Shown here in pieces: positions 11,081 through 20,594 of a stretch of 64,000 nt of DNA. The notes beneath the pieces are model-generated. The model was not told where the DNA came from, made no database searches, and saw nothing but the letters and a program-made list of their open reading frames with translations. Numbering within the stretch: the first letter of the stretch is position 1; each line of letters begins with the position of its first letter. The stretch spans positions 620,001-684,000 of the forward strand of contig NC_012870.2 of assembly GCF_000003195.3 (NCBI RefSeq), read 5' to 3'. The translations under genes were made by a program, and so were the position numbers. This stretch comes from Sorghum bicolor. Lineage: Eukaryota; Streptophyta; Magnoliopsida; Poales; Poaceae.

Positions 11081-11095
11081 TGCTCGGGGACTAGC
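11081..11095 (+). other. PPT-like motif adjoining the 3' LTR
   Basis: TGCTCGGGGACTAGC lies immediately before the LTR start TGTGGG and is identical in copy 2 (31643-31657). This is where the plus-strand primer is expected. The purine run is short, so the exact primer limits are inferred. Confidence 0.55.
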
Positions 11096-11557
11096 TGTGG
11101 GGGTACAAACCCCTATACCCTTACGGCTAGACTTGGGCCAGGAGGCTTGGCCCATTACGAGACGAGTTCAAGGCTTGATCCGACAACCTGGAGTTTCGCG
11201 CAAGGAAACAAGATGTGGAGATCAAGCAGGATTCTAGTCGGTTAGAATAGGAATTGATATCGAATTATCCATGGCAATTGTAACCGACTAGGATTAGTTT
11301 CCAGATCTGTAACCCTGCCCTCCGGACTATATAAGGAGGGGCAAGGGACCCCCCTAGGACACATCATAATCTCTCAACACAATCCAATACAACCCGACGC
11401 AGGACGTAGGTATTACGCCAACTCGGCGGCCGAACCTGGATAAAAAGCTTGTCCGTGTCCTGCGTCACCATCGAGTTCGTAGTTTGCGCACCGTCTACCG
11501 ATAAACTACTACCGTGGGTATACCCCAAGGTAGACTGCCGACCAGCTTTCGTCGACA
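11096..11557 (+). repeat. 3' LTR of Tat copy 1 (462 bp)
   Basis: Begins TGTGGGGGTACAAACCCC and ends GTCGACA, i.e. TG...CA. It matches the two LTRs of copy 2 over their full length. A TATA box (CTATATAAGG, 11327-11336) and downstream sequence rich in small motifs mark the U3/R region. The right flank begins CTTTA. Confidence 0.93.
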
Positions 11558-11825
11558 CTTTATCTACTCAATTGTTAGGGGTACTGGATGTATCACATTC
11601 AACCTGTATGCGCATTCTCAGAACATGACTACAACTCTATATTTTTCTTTTATAATCTGCACTGCATCTTCAGTATAAATATGTGTTCCTGAAAAGTTGA
11701 ATCTTGCCTCCAGAACATCATTATTCTGATTAGTGAAGACAGCTAACTATCCCCTAATCCTAGATGCATCAGAACTGCATCGTCTATTTTACTTCTGATT
11801 TTATAGGAATTAATTCTAGGTTCAT
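11558..11825. other. AT-rich sequence without recognisable features
   Basis: No gene, RNA or repeat boundary recognised. The style resembles plant intron or intergenic DNA. Confidence 0.4.
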
Positions 11826-12580
11826 TTGTGTGTGTGTTTTTTTATCTTTTTTTCTTCTTCTTTTTTAAACTTTTTCTTTGGTATGGGTGTGTCGGTGTCT
11901 CTCTCACTCTGCGTGTCTTTGTCTCTTTTTTTTGTGTGTTTGTATTTTTTCTGTTTATGTGCGTGTTTTTTCCTTTTCTTTTTCTTCTTCTTTTGTTTTT
12001 TTTTTGCTTTTTTTGGTGTGAGTGTCTATATGTGTGGGTGTGGGTGTGTCTGTTTATGTAGGTTTGGGTGTATTGTCTTTGACAGTTTGTGTGTGTCTCT
12101 CTATCTCTATGTATGTCTGTTTGTGGGTGCCTCCGTGTGTGTTTTTTTCTTTTTTTTTCTTTTTTTTAGTTTAGTTGTTTGTGCATTTGTATGCTAGCTT
12201 TTGTTTCTGCTTGTGGAGCTACTACTTTGTTGTTATTTCTTTATGTTATTGGTGTTTATCTGTGTGTGTTTCTCTCTCTCAGTGTCTCTGCGTGTGTTTT
12301 TATGGTTTTTTTCTTTTTTAGTTTAGTTGCTTGGCATTTGTATGTTAGCTTTGGGGTCTATGTGTGAGTGTGACTGTGTATATTTATTTTTAATTTTTCT
12401 CTAGATTAGTTTTGAGTTGTTGTTTTTCGTTTCTGCTATTGGAGTTGCTGCACTCTGAGGTTTGGCAGCTGATGACTTCTATGTGTGTTGTGTAGATTTG
12501 CATTGTATTTATTTTTGAGTTTGAACGTTGCTTTTTTGGTGAACTTAGTTGAGTTGCTTATTTTCTTTTTTTGTTTGCTT
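11826..12580. repeat. T/G-rich low-complexity tract
   Basis: The plus strand is dominated by T with many TGTG and TTTTT runs for about 750 bp and almost no long A or C runs. Apparent reading frames here are Phe/Val/Cys-rich artefacts of this composition. Confidence 0.75.
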
Positions 12581-13127
12581 GTTGTACCTAACTCTCAGTC
12601 ACAATTTCGTAAAACAACTCAAACTGTTCTCCTTAGTCCTTGCAAGGAAGATGCTTCATTCCTAGCTTAATTTTATCACTTATTTTTCTACAGTGGCACT
12701 GATGAACGATTGAGATCAAAATGAATGGACTTTTATGTCTCTTTCTTAAAACAAATGGTACCAGAGCACCTTTTAGCCATCTTGGCCAAATTATGTGTTT
12801 GAGATCTTGGCAGGTGTTGCTCAATGTTGATGGTGCTAATGGAAGGGTTGTACATCAGGTGGGGATCAATATCTTTAGAAACCTTGGTTTCTTGTCATTA
12901 TGAACTATGATATCCAATACTTAGATAATAAATACAACCATTAACATCGATGACGGCTTATAGTCTGATTGTCACTTGACTCACCTGCAATGTGCACATG
13001 CAACCTGAGTTTTTTATTCATGCTTATTTTGTTACATGCTTAGTATGTTAAATGATTAGTACAGCTAAATGGCTTTCTATGCTGCTATTTTTCCATAGTT
13101 GTGATGATTTAGTTTTTTGTCAACAGG
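12581..13127 (+). other. Intron-like sequence upstream of the condensin-like fragment
   Basis: AT-rich. It contains CAG acceptor-like ends, for example just before 13128, and a short GANGRVVHQVG-coding stretch near 12830. It may be decayed intron and exon sequence of the same gene fragment; nothing firmer can be said. Confidence 0.3.
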
Positions 13128-13403
13128 ATGCTCTACAGACCTGTTTGCAAGGAGATGCGCATCCACCCCAACATCTTGTCAGAGAATTTTGAGATGGACG
13201 AGGAAGGTTGCCAGGGCGGGAGGAATGACCAACATGCTCCTGGTGGCCAAAGGGAGGGTGGTGACCCAGGTTGTGAAGAAGAACCTGGTCCAGATCGTGG
13301 TCCCGATCTTTATCGAGCTGAAGTGGCTGCTGGAGAGCAAGAACAGCAAGTGAGCAGTGACATCGAGCTGAAGCGGCTGATGGAGAGCAAGAACAGAAAG
13401 TGA
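13128..13403 (+). pseudogene. Condensin-II subunit D3-like gene fragment, frameshifted
   Basis: Two overlapping frames together resemble a short C-terminal HEAT-region piece of the plant condensin-2 subunit D3. The first frame reads MRIHPNILSENFEMDEE; after a frameshift near 13200 the other continues as AKGRVVTQVVKKNLVQ and PIFIELKWLLESKNS. An acceptor-like TTGTCAACAG precedes the fragment, suggesting genomic rather than cDNA origin. The last ~48 bp (IELKWLLESKNSK) are repeated imperfectly at 13358-13402. The piece is far too short for the full protein. The family assignment is from memory of conserved residues; a protein search would settle it. It may have been carried here by a transposon. 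Confidence 0.5.
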
Positions 13404-13636
13404 GCAGTGATGACAGTGAGGCATGTATAATGAGCCAGCTGCATGTCTGCATGTATACAATAAATCAAAAGAGTGTGTTTTGGTTTTTGATGTTAATAGA
13501 TGTTTGGTTTGGGAACCCATTATGGGTTGCTGATGTATTTATGTTTTAGTTGACAGGTTTCTCAATGTTTTATCTGTCAATTTTTTGGGTGAGCTTTCAT
13601 TTGTTGATTGGACAAAAATCTGACAGATTTTGACAA

Positions 13637-13920
13637 CAAAAATCTGTTAGCAGATAGCTAGACAGACCCATAAATAATTGCATATCTACAAGTTATTTTA
13701 TATATATATCACCTCTAATTTTTTGTCCAACCTATTAATCCGTGTTGTGTCTATATCTTTTTTCTTTTCCGTTTTCATCAAAAATCTGTTAGCAGATAGC
13801 TAGACAGACCCATAAATAATTGCATATCTACAAGTTATTTTATATATATATCACCTCTAATTTTTTGTCCAACCTATTAATCCGTGTTGTGTCTATATCT
13901 TTTTTCTTTTCCGTTTTCAT
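13637..13920 (+). repeat. 142-bp tandem duplication
   Basis: Copies 13637-13778 and 13779-13920 are nearly identical, from CAAAAATCTGTTAGCAG to TCCGTTTTCAT. This indicates a recent duplication of AT-rich non-coding sequence. Confidence 0.92.
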
Positions 13921-13988
13921 CTATGTTCCTTCTCTCGCTGCCTTCTTTTTTCTTCACTCGGAACCTGGGTTCTCTATGTGAGGTCTTA

Positions 13989-14206
13989 GGCCTTGTTTAG
14001 TTTAAAAAAAATTAGATTCTCTGACACATCGAATCTTGCGGTGCATGTATAAAGTATATATATATATATATATATATAATAACTAAATACATAGTTTGTA
14101 TGTAATTTACGAGACGAATCTTTTGAGCCTAGTTAGTCCATGATTGGACAATATTTGTTAAATATAAACGAAAATGCTATAGTGCCTATTTTGCAAACTT
14201 TTTTGC
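13989..14206. mobile_element. Tourist-type MITE (GGCCTTGTTTAGTT), right end lost
   Basis: The left terminus GGCCTTGTTTAGTT is followed by family-typical interior: GAGACGAATCTTTTGAGCC, then TAGTCCATGATTGGACAAT. The expected right terminus is missing. A (TA)n expansion lies at about 14057-14080. Confidence 0.75.
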
Positions 14207-15070
14207 AACTTTTTTACACAGTTTGAAAAGTGCATCCCGCCATCCTGGTGATGTCCAAAACCTTTTTTGGGTGCTGTCCTTTCTGTGTTTTTATTTTTTG
14301 TTTCTAATTTAATGATGAAGTAACTATGGTTTTTCTTATAAAGATAAAAAACTATATAAGTAATAAATACAATATTACAAGTCTAGGATGCAGTGAAGGA
14401 TTAGTAGCAGCCCCATCCACCCACCACCCCTAGAGATGTCATCCAAGAGAATCTCCTGGGAGAAGCCCATCGGAGAGTTCACCCCACCGGAATCGGCAAA
14501 GCTAGCCAGCAGCACTAGATCAGGCTAGCTCTGCCATGGAAGCCACCATAAGGAAGGGGCAAGGCACATGGTGAGGAGAAGGGGGTTAAGATAAGAAGAA
14601 GCTCCAGTTGCCCAGCCCACCACCATCCCAACCTTGGCTGAGCCAGCCCTGCATCAACCACACAACGATGGCTTCTAGCACCCTCCACCAACCCCACAAC
14701 CACCAGGACCCACAACGTCCAACAAAGAAAGTGTCGAAGGGCAGACCAAAGCCTACCTCTAAACCCACCGCCGTTGCCATGGGCTCAAAAGATCTAGGTG
14801 TTGAGTCACCAAATCTGTCCACCCGGGCAAGGATGAGGCTGGCCTGCAGCTCCGTTGTCATCATCTTCCCAGAGAAGAAGCATGGCCGCGAAGAGAGCCA
14901 CCATAGCCACCCCATCCACCACCAAAAACAGACAGGTCCAACAAAGCAGATGAAGATGCAGCCATCCCCCGCGCGGATCCGGCCGACCTAATATAAATTT
15001 GGTCGTCAGCCACGCAAATCCAAAGCTGAAGCCACTAGAGAAAGAGAGGAGGGAGAGGGCTGGAATATAG
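14207..15070. other. Unclassified sequence, probably old transposon
   Basis: GC-richer stretch with no credible gene. The solo LTR 15076-16984 inserted into its right part, which resumes at 16985. Confidence 0.35.
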
Positions 15071-15075
15071 GGAAG

Positions 15076-16984
15076 TGAAAGGTCCTAATATGGTAGAGGG
15101 GGGTGAATAGCCTATTTAAAAATTCTACAAACTCACTAGAGCAAGAGGTTAGTAAATAACAAAGCAAAGCTTTTTGCTCTAGCTCTAAAGGGGTGTTTGC
15201 AAGCCACCTATCCAACAATTCTAGTTGATATAATCTCTAGGCACACAAGAGCTATGTCACTACTTACACTAGAGAGCTACCTAAAGTTTCTATGCAAGTA
15301 AGAAAGCTACTCTAGTTTGCGGGAATGTAAAAAAAAGATGGTTTGATCTTTATACCGCCGCGTAGAGGGGATGAATCAATAAATAATATGAAGTCCAATC
15401 ACCGGGAGAAATCCAATGAACAATCACAAAGGAGACACACAATTTTCTCCCGAGGTTCACGTGCTTGCCGGCACGCTACGTCACCGTTGTGTCGACCAAC
15501 ACTTGGTGGTTCGGTGGCTAAGAGGTGTAGCACGAACCTCGTCCTCACTAGGACACCACAAGAACCTACCCACAAGTGAGGTAACTCAATGACACGAGCA
15601 ATTCACTAAAGTTACCTTTCGGCTCTCCGCCTGGGAAGGTACAAGACCCCAAACAATCACGGGGAGATGGCCACGAACAATCACCAACTCGTGCCAAAGC
15701 TCCTCCGCTACTCCAAGCCGTCTAGGTGGCGGCAACCACCAAGAGTAACAAGAAAACCGCAGCTAAAACGATCCCCAAGTGCCACTAGATGCAATCACTC
15801 AAGCAAATGCACTTGGAATCACTCCCAATCTCACAAAGATGTATAATCTATGAAGGAGATGAGTGGGAGGTGTTTGCTTAGGCTCACAAGGATGTCAAGT
15901 AGGTTAGAATGCCAAGAGTGTGAGCCCTAAGCCGGCCAACAACTATTTATAGACCCCACAAACAAAAAGAGTCGTTGGCTCTTTCACTGGGCAAACTACG
16001 GGGTCACCGGACGCTCTTAAAGGGGCACCGGACGCCCAACACCAGCGTCCGGTGCTCCTAAGTCAGCCACGTGTCACCTTTCGAAACGATCGTGTCAGAG
16101 TCTAACGGTCACCTGCAGACCACCGGACGCTCTGCAAGTCCACACCGGACGCGTCCGGTGCACACCGGACTCATGCACAGAGAGTTTCGCAAACCTGCGG
16201 GTCACCGGACGCTAAGCACCGGTAGCGTCTGGTGCTCACCGGACCCATGCGCAGAGAGGGTTGTAAAATGCCCGCACACCGGACGCTAACCACCGGACGC
16301 TCTCAGAGTGCGTCCGGTGCTCAACCCTAGCAGGGTCAAGCACACCGGACTCTGAGGCCAGCGTCCGGTGCCTCCGCACTCAGCGTCCGGTGAGTGTTTC
16401 TCAGCGAGAAACACTCCCGCGACTTCACCAAATTTCCCACCGGTGCAATAGAAAATATGCACTTCATTTTCTTAGGGAGAGAGGAACCCATCCTCTCTCT
16501 ACCCTTCAAACTCCACCTCCTTCTCAAAGTGTGCCAACACCACAACGTGTAAACCAACTTGTGCACGTGTGTTAGCATTTTCACAAACATTTTCTTCAAA
16601 GGAGTTAAGTTAGCTCACTAGGTTCTAAATGCATGCACATGAACAATGACACCTAGTGGCACTCGATAACCGCTTAGCCAAAGAATTCCCCTCTTTATAG
16701 TACGGCTATCTATCCTAAATGTGATCACACCCTCTATGGTGTCTTGATCACCAAAATCAAAACCCTAAGCAATACCTTTACCTTGATCTCCATAGGGTTT
16801 TGTTTTTCTCTTTCTTTTTTTCCAAGTTGATTACTTGATCATCTTGTGGTCATCACCTTCATCACCATGATCATCACTTGCTCCATCACTTGGCATGTAC
16901 CAACCTCATTAAGTCTACACACACTTAGTATAGAGGTTAGTACTAGGGTTTCATCAATTATCCAAAACCAAACTAGGGCTTTCA
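15076..16984. mobile_element. Solo LTR, 1909 bp, with TSD GGAAG
   Basis: Ends TGAAAGGTCC...GGGCTTTCA (TG...CA with short inverted ends), flanked by the 5-bp direct repeat GGAAG at 15071-15075 and 16985-16989. There is no internal gag-pol. The sequence resembles abundant long LTRs of Andropogoneae; the lineage cannot be fixed from an LTR alone. It formed by LTR-LTR recombination of a complete element. The internal GC-rich motif cluster is listed separately. Confidence 0.88.
16000..16395. repeat. CACCGGACG / CGTCCGGTG motif cluster inside the solo LTR
   Basis: More than a dozen CACCGGAC or GTCCGGTG motifs in both orientations within 400 bp, many in inverted pairs. This gives strong hairpin potential and high CpG density. 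Confidence 0.8.
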
Positions 16985-16989
16985 GGAAG

Positions 16990-17357
16990 GCAAAGAGGAG
17001 GCCTATCGTCGTCGTCCTTGCTGCTTGTCGAGCCCTAGGTAGCAACTTCGGTGATGGTGGAGCTATCACATGGTACACTGGGGTCTAGGGAGAGGTATCA
17101 GGGGAGCCACCCGAGCCACCCAGTTCAGACGATACGGGGGCCACCAAATATAAATAGATATGTAACATTGTGATGCTTCTTTCTATTGACAAGTCTATCT
17201 GTTTATGATTGCTGCAGCAAACAGTCACAACATCAAAAGTAGCACCTATACAAAATTAATTTGCGCAGCCGCTGCAGTTGTGCAACAAGATGAAGCAAAT
17301 AGGTCAAACATTTGATAACTTTGTTCTCTTGTTGCAACGTATGGGTATATTTGCTAG
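16990..17357 (+). other. Resumed host repeat with Helitron-like 3' end
   Basis: Sequence interrupted by the solo LTR continues here. It ends GTTGCAACGTATGGGTATAT then TTGCTAG followed by T. This resembles grass Helitron 3' termini (CTRR before T), and GTTGCAAC is self-complementary. No Rep/helicase gene is seen and the left end is undefined. Confidence 0.35.
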
Positions 17358-17535
17358 TCATAATAAAGAGGCAAAATTTTAACTTATTTTTTGTCCATCT
17401 ATTTTTTGGTCCATCTCCCTCTAACTACCGGATAATTGAGAGTTTCTTTCGTTCGAACTTATATATATAGAACACGTGCTCATATGAGTTGGAATAACTC
17501 TTCTAGCTAGCGTGATACGGAGTCTAAATCCAAAA
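17358..17535 (+). repeat. Dispersed repeat with Helitron-like 5' start (copy 1)
   Basis: Starts TCATAATAAAGAGGCAAAAT and shares its course (CTCTAACTAYCG, GAGAGTTTCTTT, ATATGAGTT) with 40069-40235. The TC start fits a Helitron 5' end; the class is an inference. Confidence 0.4.
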
Positions 17536-18310
17536 CATATTAGATGGTGCAAGAATAAATTAACCAGCCAATAAATCAAAAGGATTGCAGCTACAACTAT
17601 CTTTCTACAATAGATAGCAAATAGTTTTAGTTGGTTCAACCAAACACGTGCAAGCAGGCATAGGACACTAAATTCCTAATCAGTTTATATTAGAGCCAAT
17701 ACCAATATAATTTCTCTGGTGTTCATGCTGAAAACTAGGCACAGTTTCGAAGCTTTGGTACCACCAGAGGGCAACAATGAGTGTAAAAATACTCCACCGA
17801 GCTTCTCTCTCAAACCTTTTTCAAATGACTAACTCCTTATGCTCTTCCACAGGATGACCAATACCTTTACTACCAAGTTAGCATTTTCAAAATATTTTAT
17901 AAAGGTTTTCACTTGCTTCCTTTGCACACCACTTGATCCAATTCATCTGCAAAGTTAGATCTCACTTAGGTACGTAGTGGCACAATACACCATGGTAGAT
18001 GCCATGACACCTAGGAACACCGCCACGAAGCCTCACAAACACATGCAACAAGAACCACACACAGAGCCTTAGCACCTACAAAATCCTTTGTGCACTATTT
18101 CTATGCACTGATGGATTGTTTTTCAAACATCAAAGCATACTTGAGGCACCAAATTCTAGGGTATTTTGGTGATGGATAGTTTGTTTGACACTATCAAACA
18201 GTCTACCCGATCACAGACTTACTCATTTTTCATATCGGATGATAGTTTCCTTGATGGATAGTTCGTCCACACCAGTTAGATAGTTCATACAGATTTAACT
18301 CTCTCCCCGG
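17536..18310. other. Unclassified, old LTR-like repeat sequence
   Basis: No genes. Repeated GATGGATAGTTT/CGT motifs (about 18170-18290) recall decayed long LTRs. Confidence 0.3.
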
Positions 18311-20084
18311 TCTAGATAAAGATATTATGGTGCACACTGAGACAAACAATCTATATGAAACAACACTAGGATACCCCTTCGCACCCCAGCCCCTATGTCG
18401 CTCCGCTGGGCGACATGGGTGGTGCCATTGCCTCTACTAGCCCTTACTCCCTTCCTCCCCATGACTCCCCAACATTGCCGGAGCATGCTGCCAGAGGCCA
18501 GCAACCACGATGATGGGGCAACAGGGCCTTCCTCCATCCTTTCTCTCATTCTCTCCTCTCGGAGGTGGTGCTTCCCTGAGGTGGTGATGGTGCTTCGGCG
18601 AATTGCTTGCGAATTTGAGACATCGACGGCCAAATTTGGTGAGGCCTAGGGTGGATTGACCTCTACATCCGACTGTTGTGTGGCAGTGTGGATCTACGGT
18701 GCCATGGTGGCATTGGTCCTTGCTAGCATGGGTTCTTACACAACATGGACTAGGGCAAGGCGCGGTGGTGCCCCAGTGTGCCGGATGGTGGCCTAGGACA
18801 ACATACTACTCGTGGGCACGACAACATTGGTGGCGGCTCTAGGCTACAATTTTGGTGCCTTGGTAGACATGTTTGGTTCTCCCAAGGCTGGATTTAGTGT
18901 TCTTGAGGTGGCAGCCGCATGCGGTGCTGACATTGGGATTGAGGCCGATGTCGGTTTCACCCGGTAGGTGGACAACGTTGCCTTCAGCGACAGCACTGGC
19001 ACCAACGGTGGCGATGGCAAATGACATTGGGAGCAAGGTTAGCTTCATTGGTAGGGTGGCAGCTGGGATAGAGAGTATGGGCCTTGGCCACTACCGTTGC
19101 ATGGAGTTAGGCGCCATGGCAAAAGTTGTGTCTCTTGGACCGATGGTGGCGACACCTTCGGGCATTGTATTTTTCAATAGAAGTGCCCATTGATCAGCCC
19201 TTCTCCCTTTCCACGACATGCTCTTCCTAGCGTAAAATCTTGACCTTCTAGTCAGGCACTGGTGGCATCGCATTCCTCCTTGGAGACATCGTTTTGGATG
19301 GTCATGCATGTGTGACGGTCGTGTCATAGCGAGGAAGGTGGAAGCCTAGCTGAAGATTCAAATTTTTGGTGTCCATTACGACGCAAGGTGGTTGGAAGGA
19401 GGGTGTGGCATAACAATTGGAGAGTCTTGCATCTATTTGGCAGTTTGGAGAGTTGCAGCCATGAAGTTGGCAAGGATGCCAGCATGGAGGCGCCTACAGA
19501 GTTGGCGAGGAGGCCGACGTGGGAGATGGTGGCCACAAATTTGTGTTGCCAAGGTGATATGCATGGTATAGTGGTGGGTGGTCCCGCTCAGCAACGTCTA
19601 TTTTGGTGCAAGAAGGCTTTTTGACCGGCAACCAAAGAGTGTGTGTGTGGCACTTGTATCTTTGATGAGACAGCTAGGCTACTAGAAGCTGCACTGTGCA
19701 ACTGTGGATCTTGTAGGGCGAGATCATCTTGGAGTGCGCCTAAGGCAGCTGCTCTCGCGTCGGTTTGGCAGCTTGCAGCGACCTGTGGTGGATAGCCCTG
19801 CTTTACAGTGGTCACTCTAGTGCGGGACAACGTCTTGAGAGACGGCACAAGAGGATCTGATTATGGAAGGGCTACACGGCTTGAAGCGAAACACAACGGT
19901 TAGCCCTGCTTAGCAGTGGGCCACTTGGTGTGGGAAATCGTCGACAATGACGATGCAAGCGGTGACGACAGCAGTTTGTCTTGATGGCTTTGGCTTTCAG
20001 AGGGTGGTGATGTAGTGTAGTTTTGTGGCGGTTTGGTGGTGGTGAAGCATGTGTTCTAGTTGAGTTGCGGCTCGTGTCGATGTC
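18311..20084. other. Unclassified non-coding transposon body split by Tat copy 2
   Basis: GC-rich sequence with only short spurious reading frames. Tat copy 2 inserted at its right side; the sequence resumes at 32118 and ends near 32280 with a TTTAATATAATCGGCAACTT tail. The type is not recognised. Confidence 0.4.
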
Positions 20085-20546
20085 TGTGGGGGTATAAACC
20101 CCTATACCCTTACGGCTAGATTTCGGCCAGGAGGCTTGGCCCATTACGAGACAAGCTCGAGGCTTGATCCGACAGCTCAGAGTTTCGTGCAAGGAAACAA
20201 GGCTTGGAGATCAAGCAGGATTCTAGTCGGTTAGAATAGAAATTGATATCGAACTATATCCATGGCAATTGTAACCGACTAGGATTAATTTCCAGATCTG
20301 TAACCCTGCCCTCCGGACTATATAAGGAGAGGCAAGGGACCCCCCTAGGACATATTATTCTCTCAACACAAATCAATACAACCAGACGCAGGACGTAGGT
20401 ATTACGCCAACTTAGCGGCCGAACCTGGATAAAAAGCTTGTCCGTGTCTTGCGTCACCATCGAGTTCGTAGTTTGCGCACCGTCTACCGACAAACTACTA
20501 CCGTGGGTATACCCCAAGGTAGACTGCCGACCAGCTTTTGTCGACA
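20085..20546 (+). repeat. 5' LTR of Tat copy 2
   Basis: 462 bp, TGTGGGGGTATAAACCCC to TTGTCGACA. It contains the CTATATAAGG promoter motif also seen in the other two LTRs. Transcription of the element would start shortly downstream of that motif. Confidence 0.95.
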
Positions 20547-20547
20547 G

Positions 20548-20566
20548 TGGCGCGCCAGGTAGGGGG
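20548..20566 (+). other. Primer-binding site of Tat copy 2
   Basis: TGGCGCGCCAGGTAGGGGG starts one base after the 5' LTR. TGG complements a tRNA CCA end. The tRNA identity (possibly tRNA-Arg) is unverified. Confidence 0.75.
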
Positions 20567-20594
20567 TGTGCGTACAACTTCTCCGGCGAACAAG

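Larger units (their letters stand above)
1..11557 (+). mobile_element. Tat-lineage Ty3/gypsy LTR retrotransposon, copy 1 (5' LTR outside window)
   Basis: Order seen: partial primer-binding site, gag-protease, in-frame TAG, RT-RNaseH-integrase, antisense spliced gene, 70-bp tandem array, PPT-like motif, 3' LTR ending TCGACA. Integrase downstream of RNaseH makes it Ty3/gypsy. The extra antisense gene between integrase and 3' LTR is a known trait of the Tat lineage (RIRE2/Grande/Cinful relatives). Position 1 aligns with 20553 in copy 2, whose LTR ends at 20546, so the missing 5' LTR should end about 6 bp left of the window. Estimated full length is about 12.0 kb. Both gag-protease and pol frames are open, so this copy may be coding-competent. 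Its target duplication cannot be checked; the right flank is CTTTA. Confidence 0.93.

Noticed and set aside
11826..12197. 123-aa plus-strand frame, Phe/Cys/Val-rich, membrane-like
   Set aside because: Arises from the T/G-rich low-complexity tract; no domain or splice context.
14608..14991. 127-aa frame rich in His/Pro/Thr
   Set aside because: No recognisable family; in a probable transposon body interrupted by the solo LTR.
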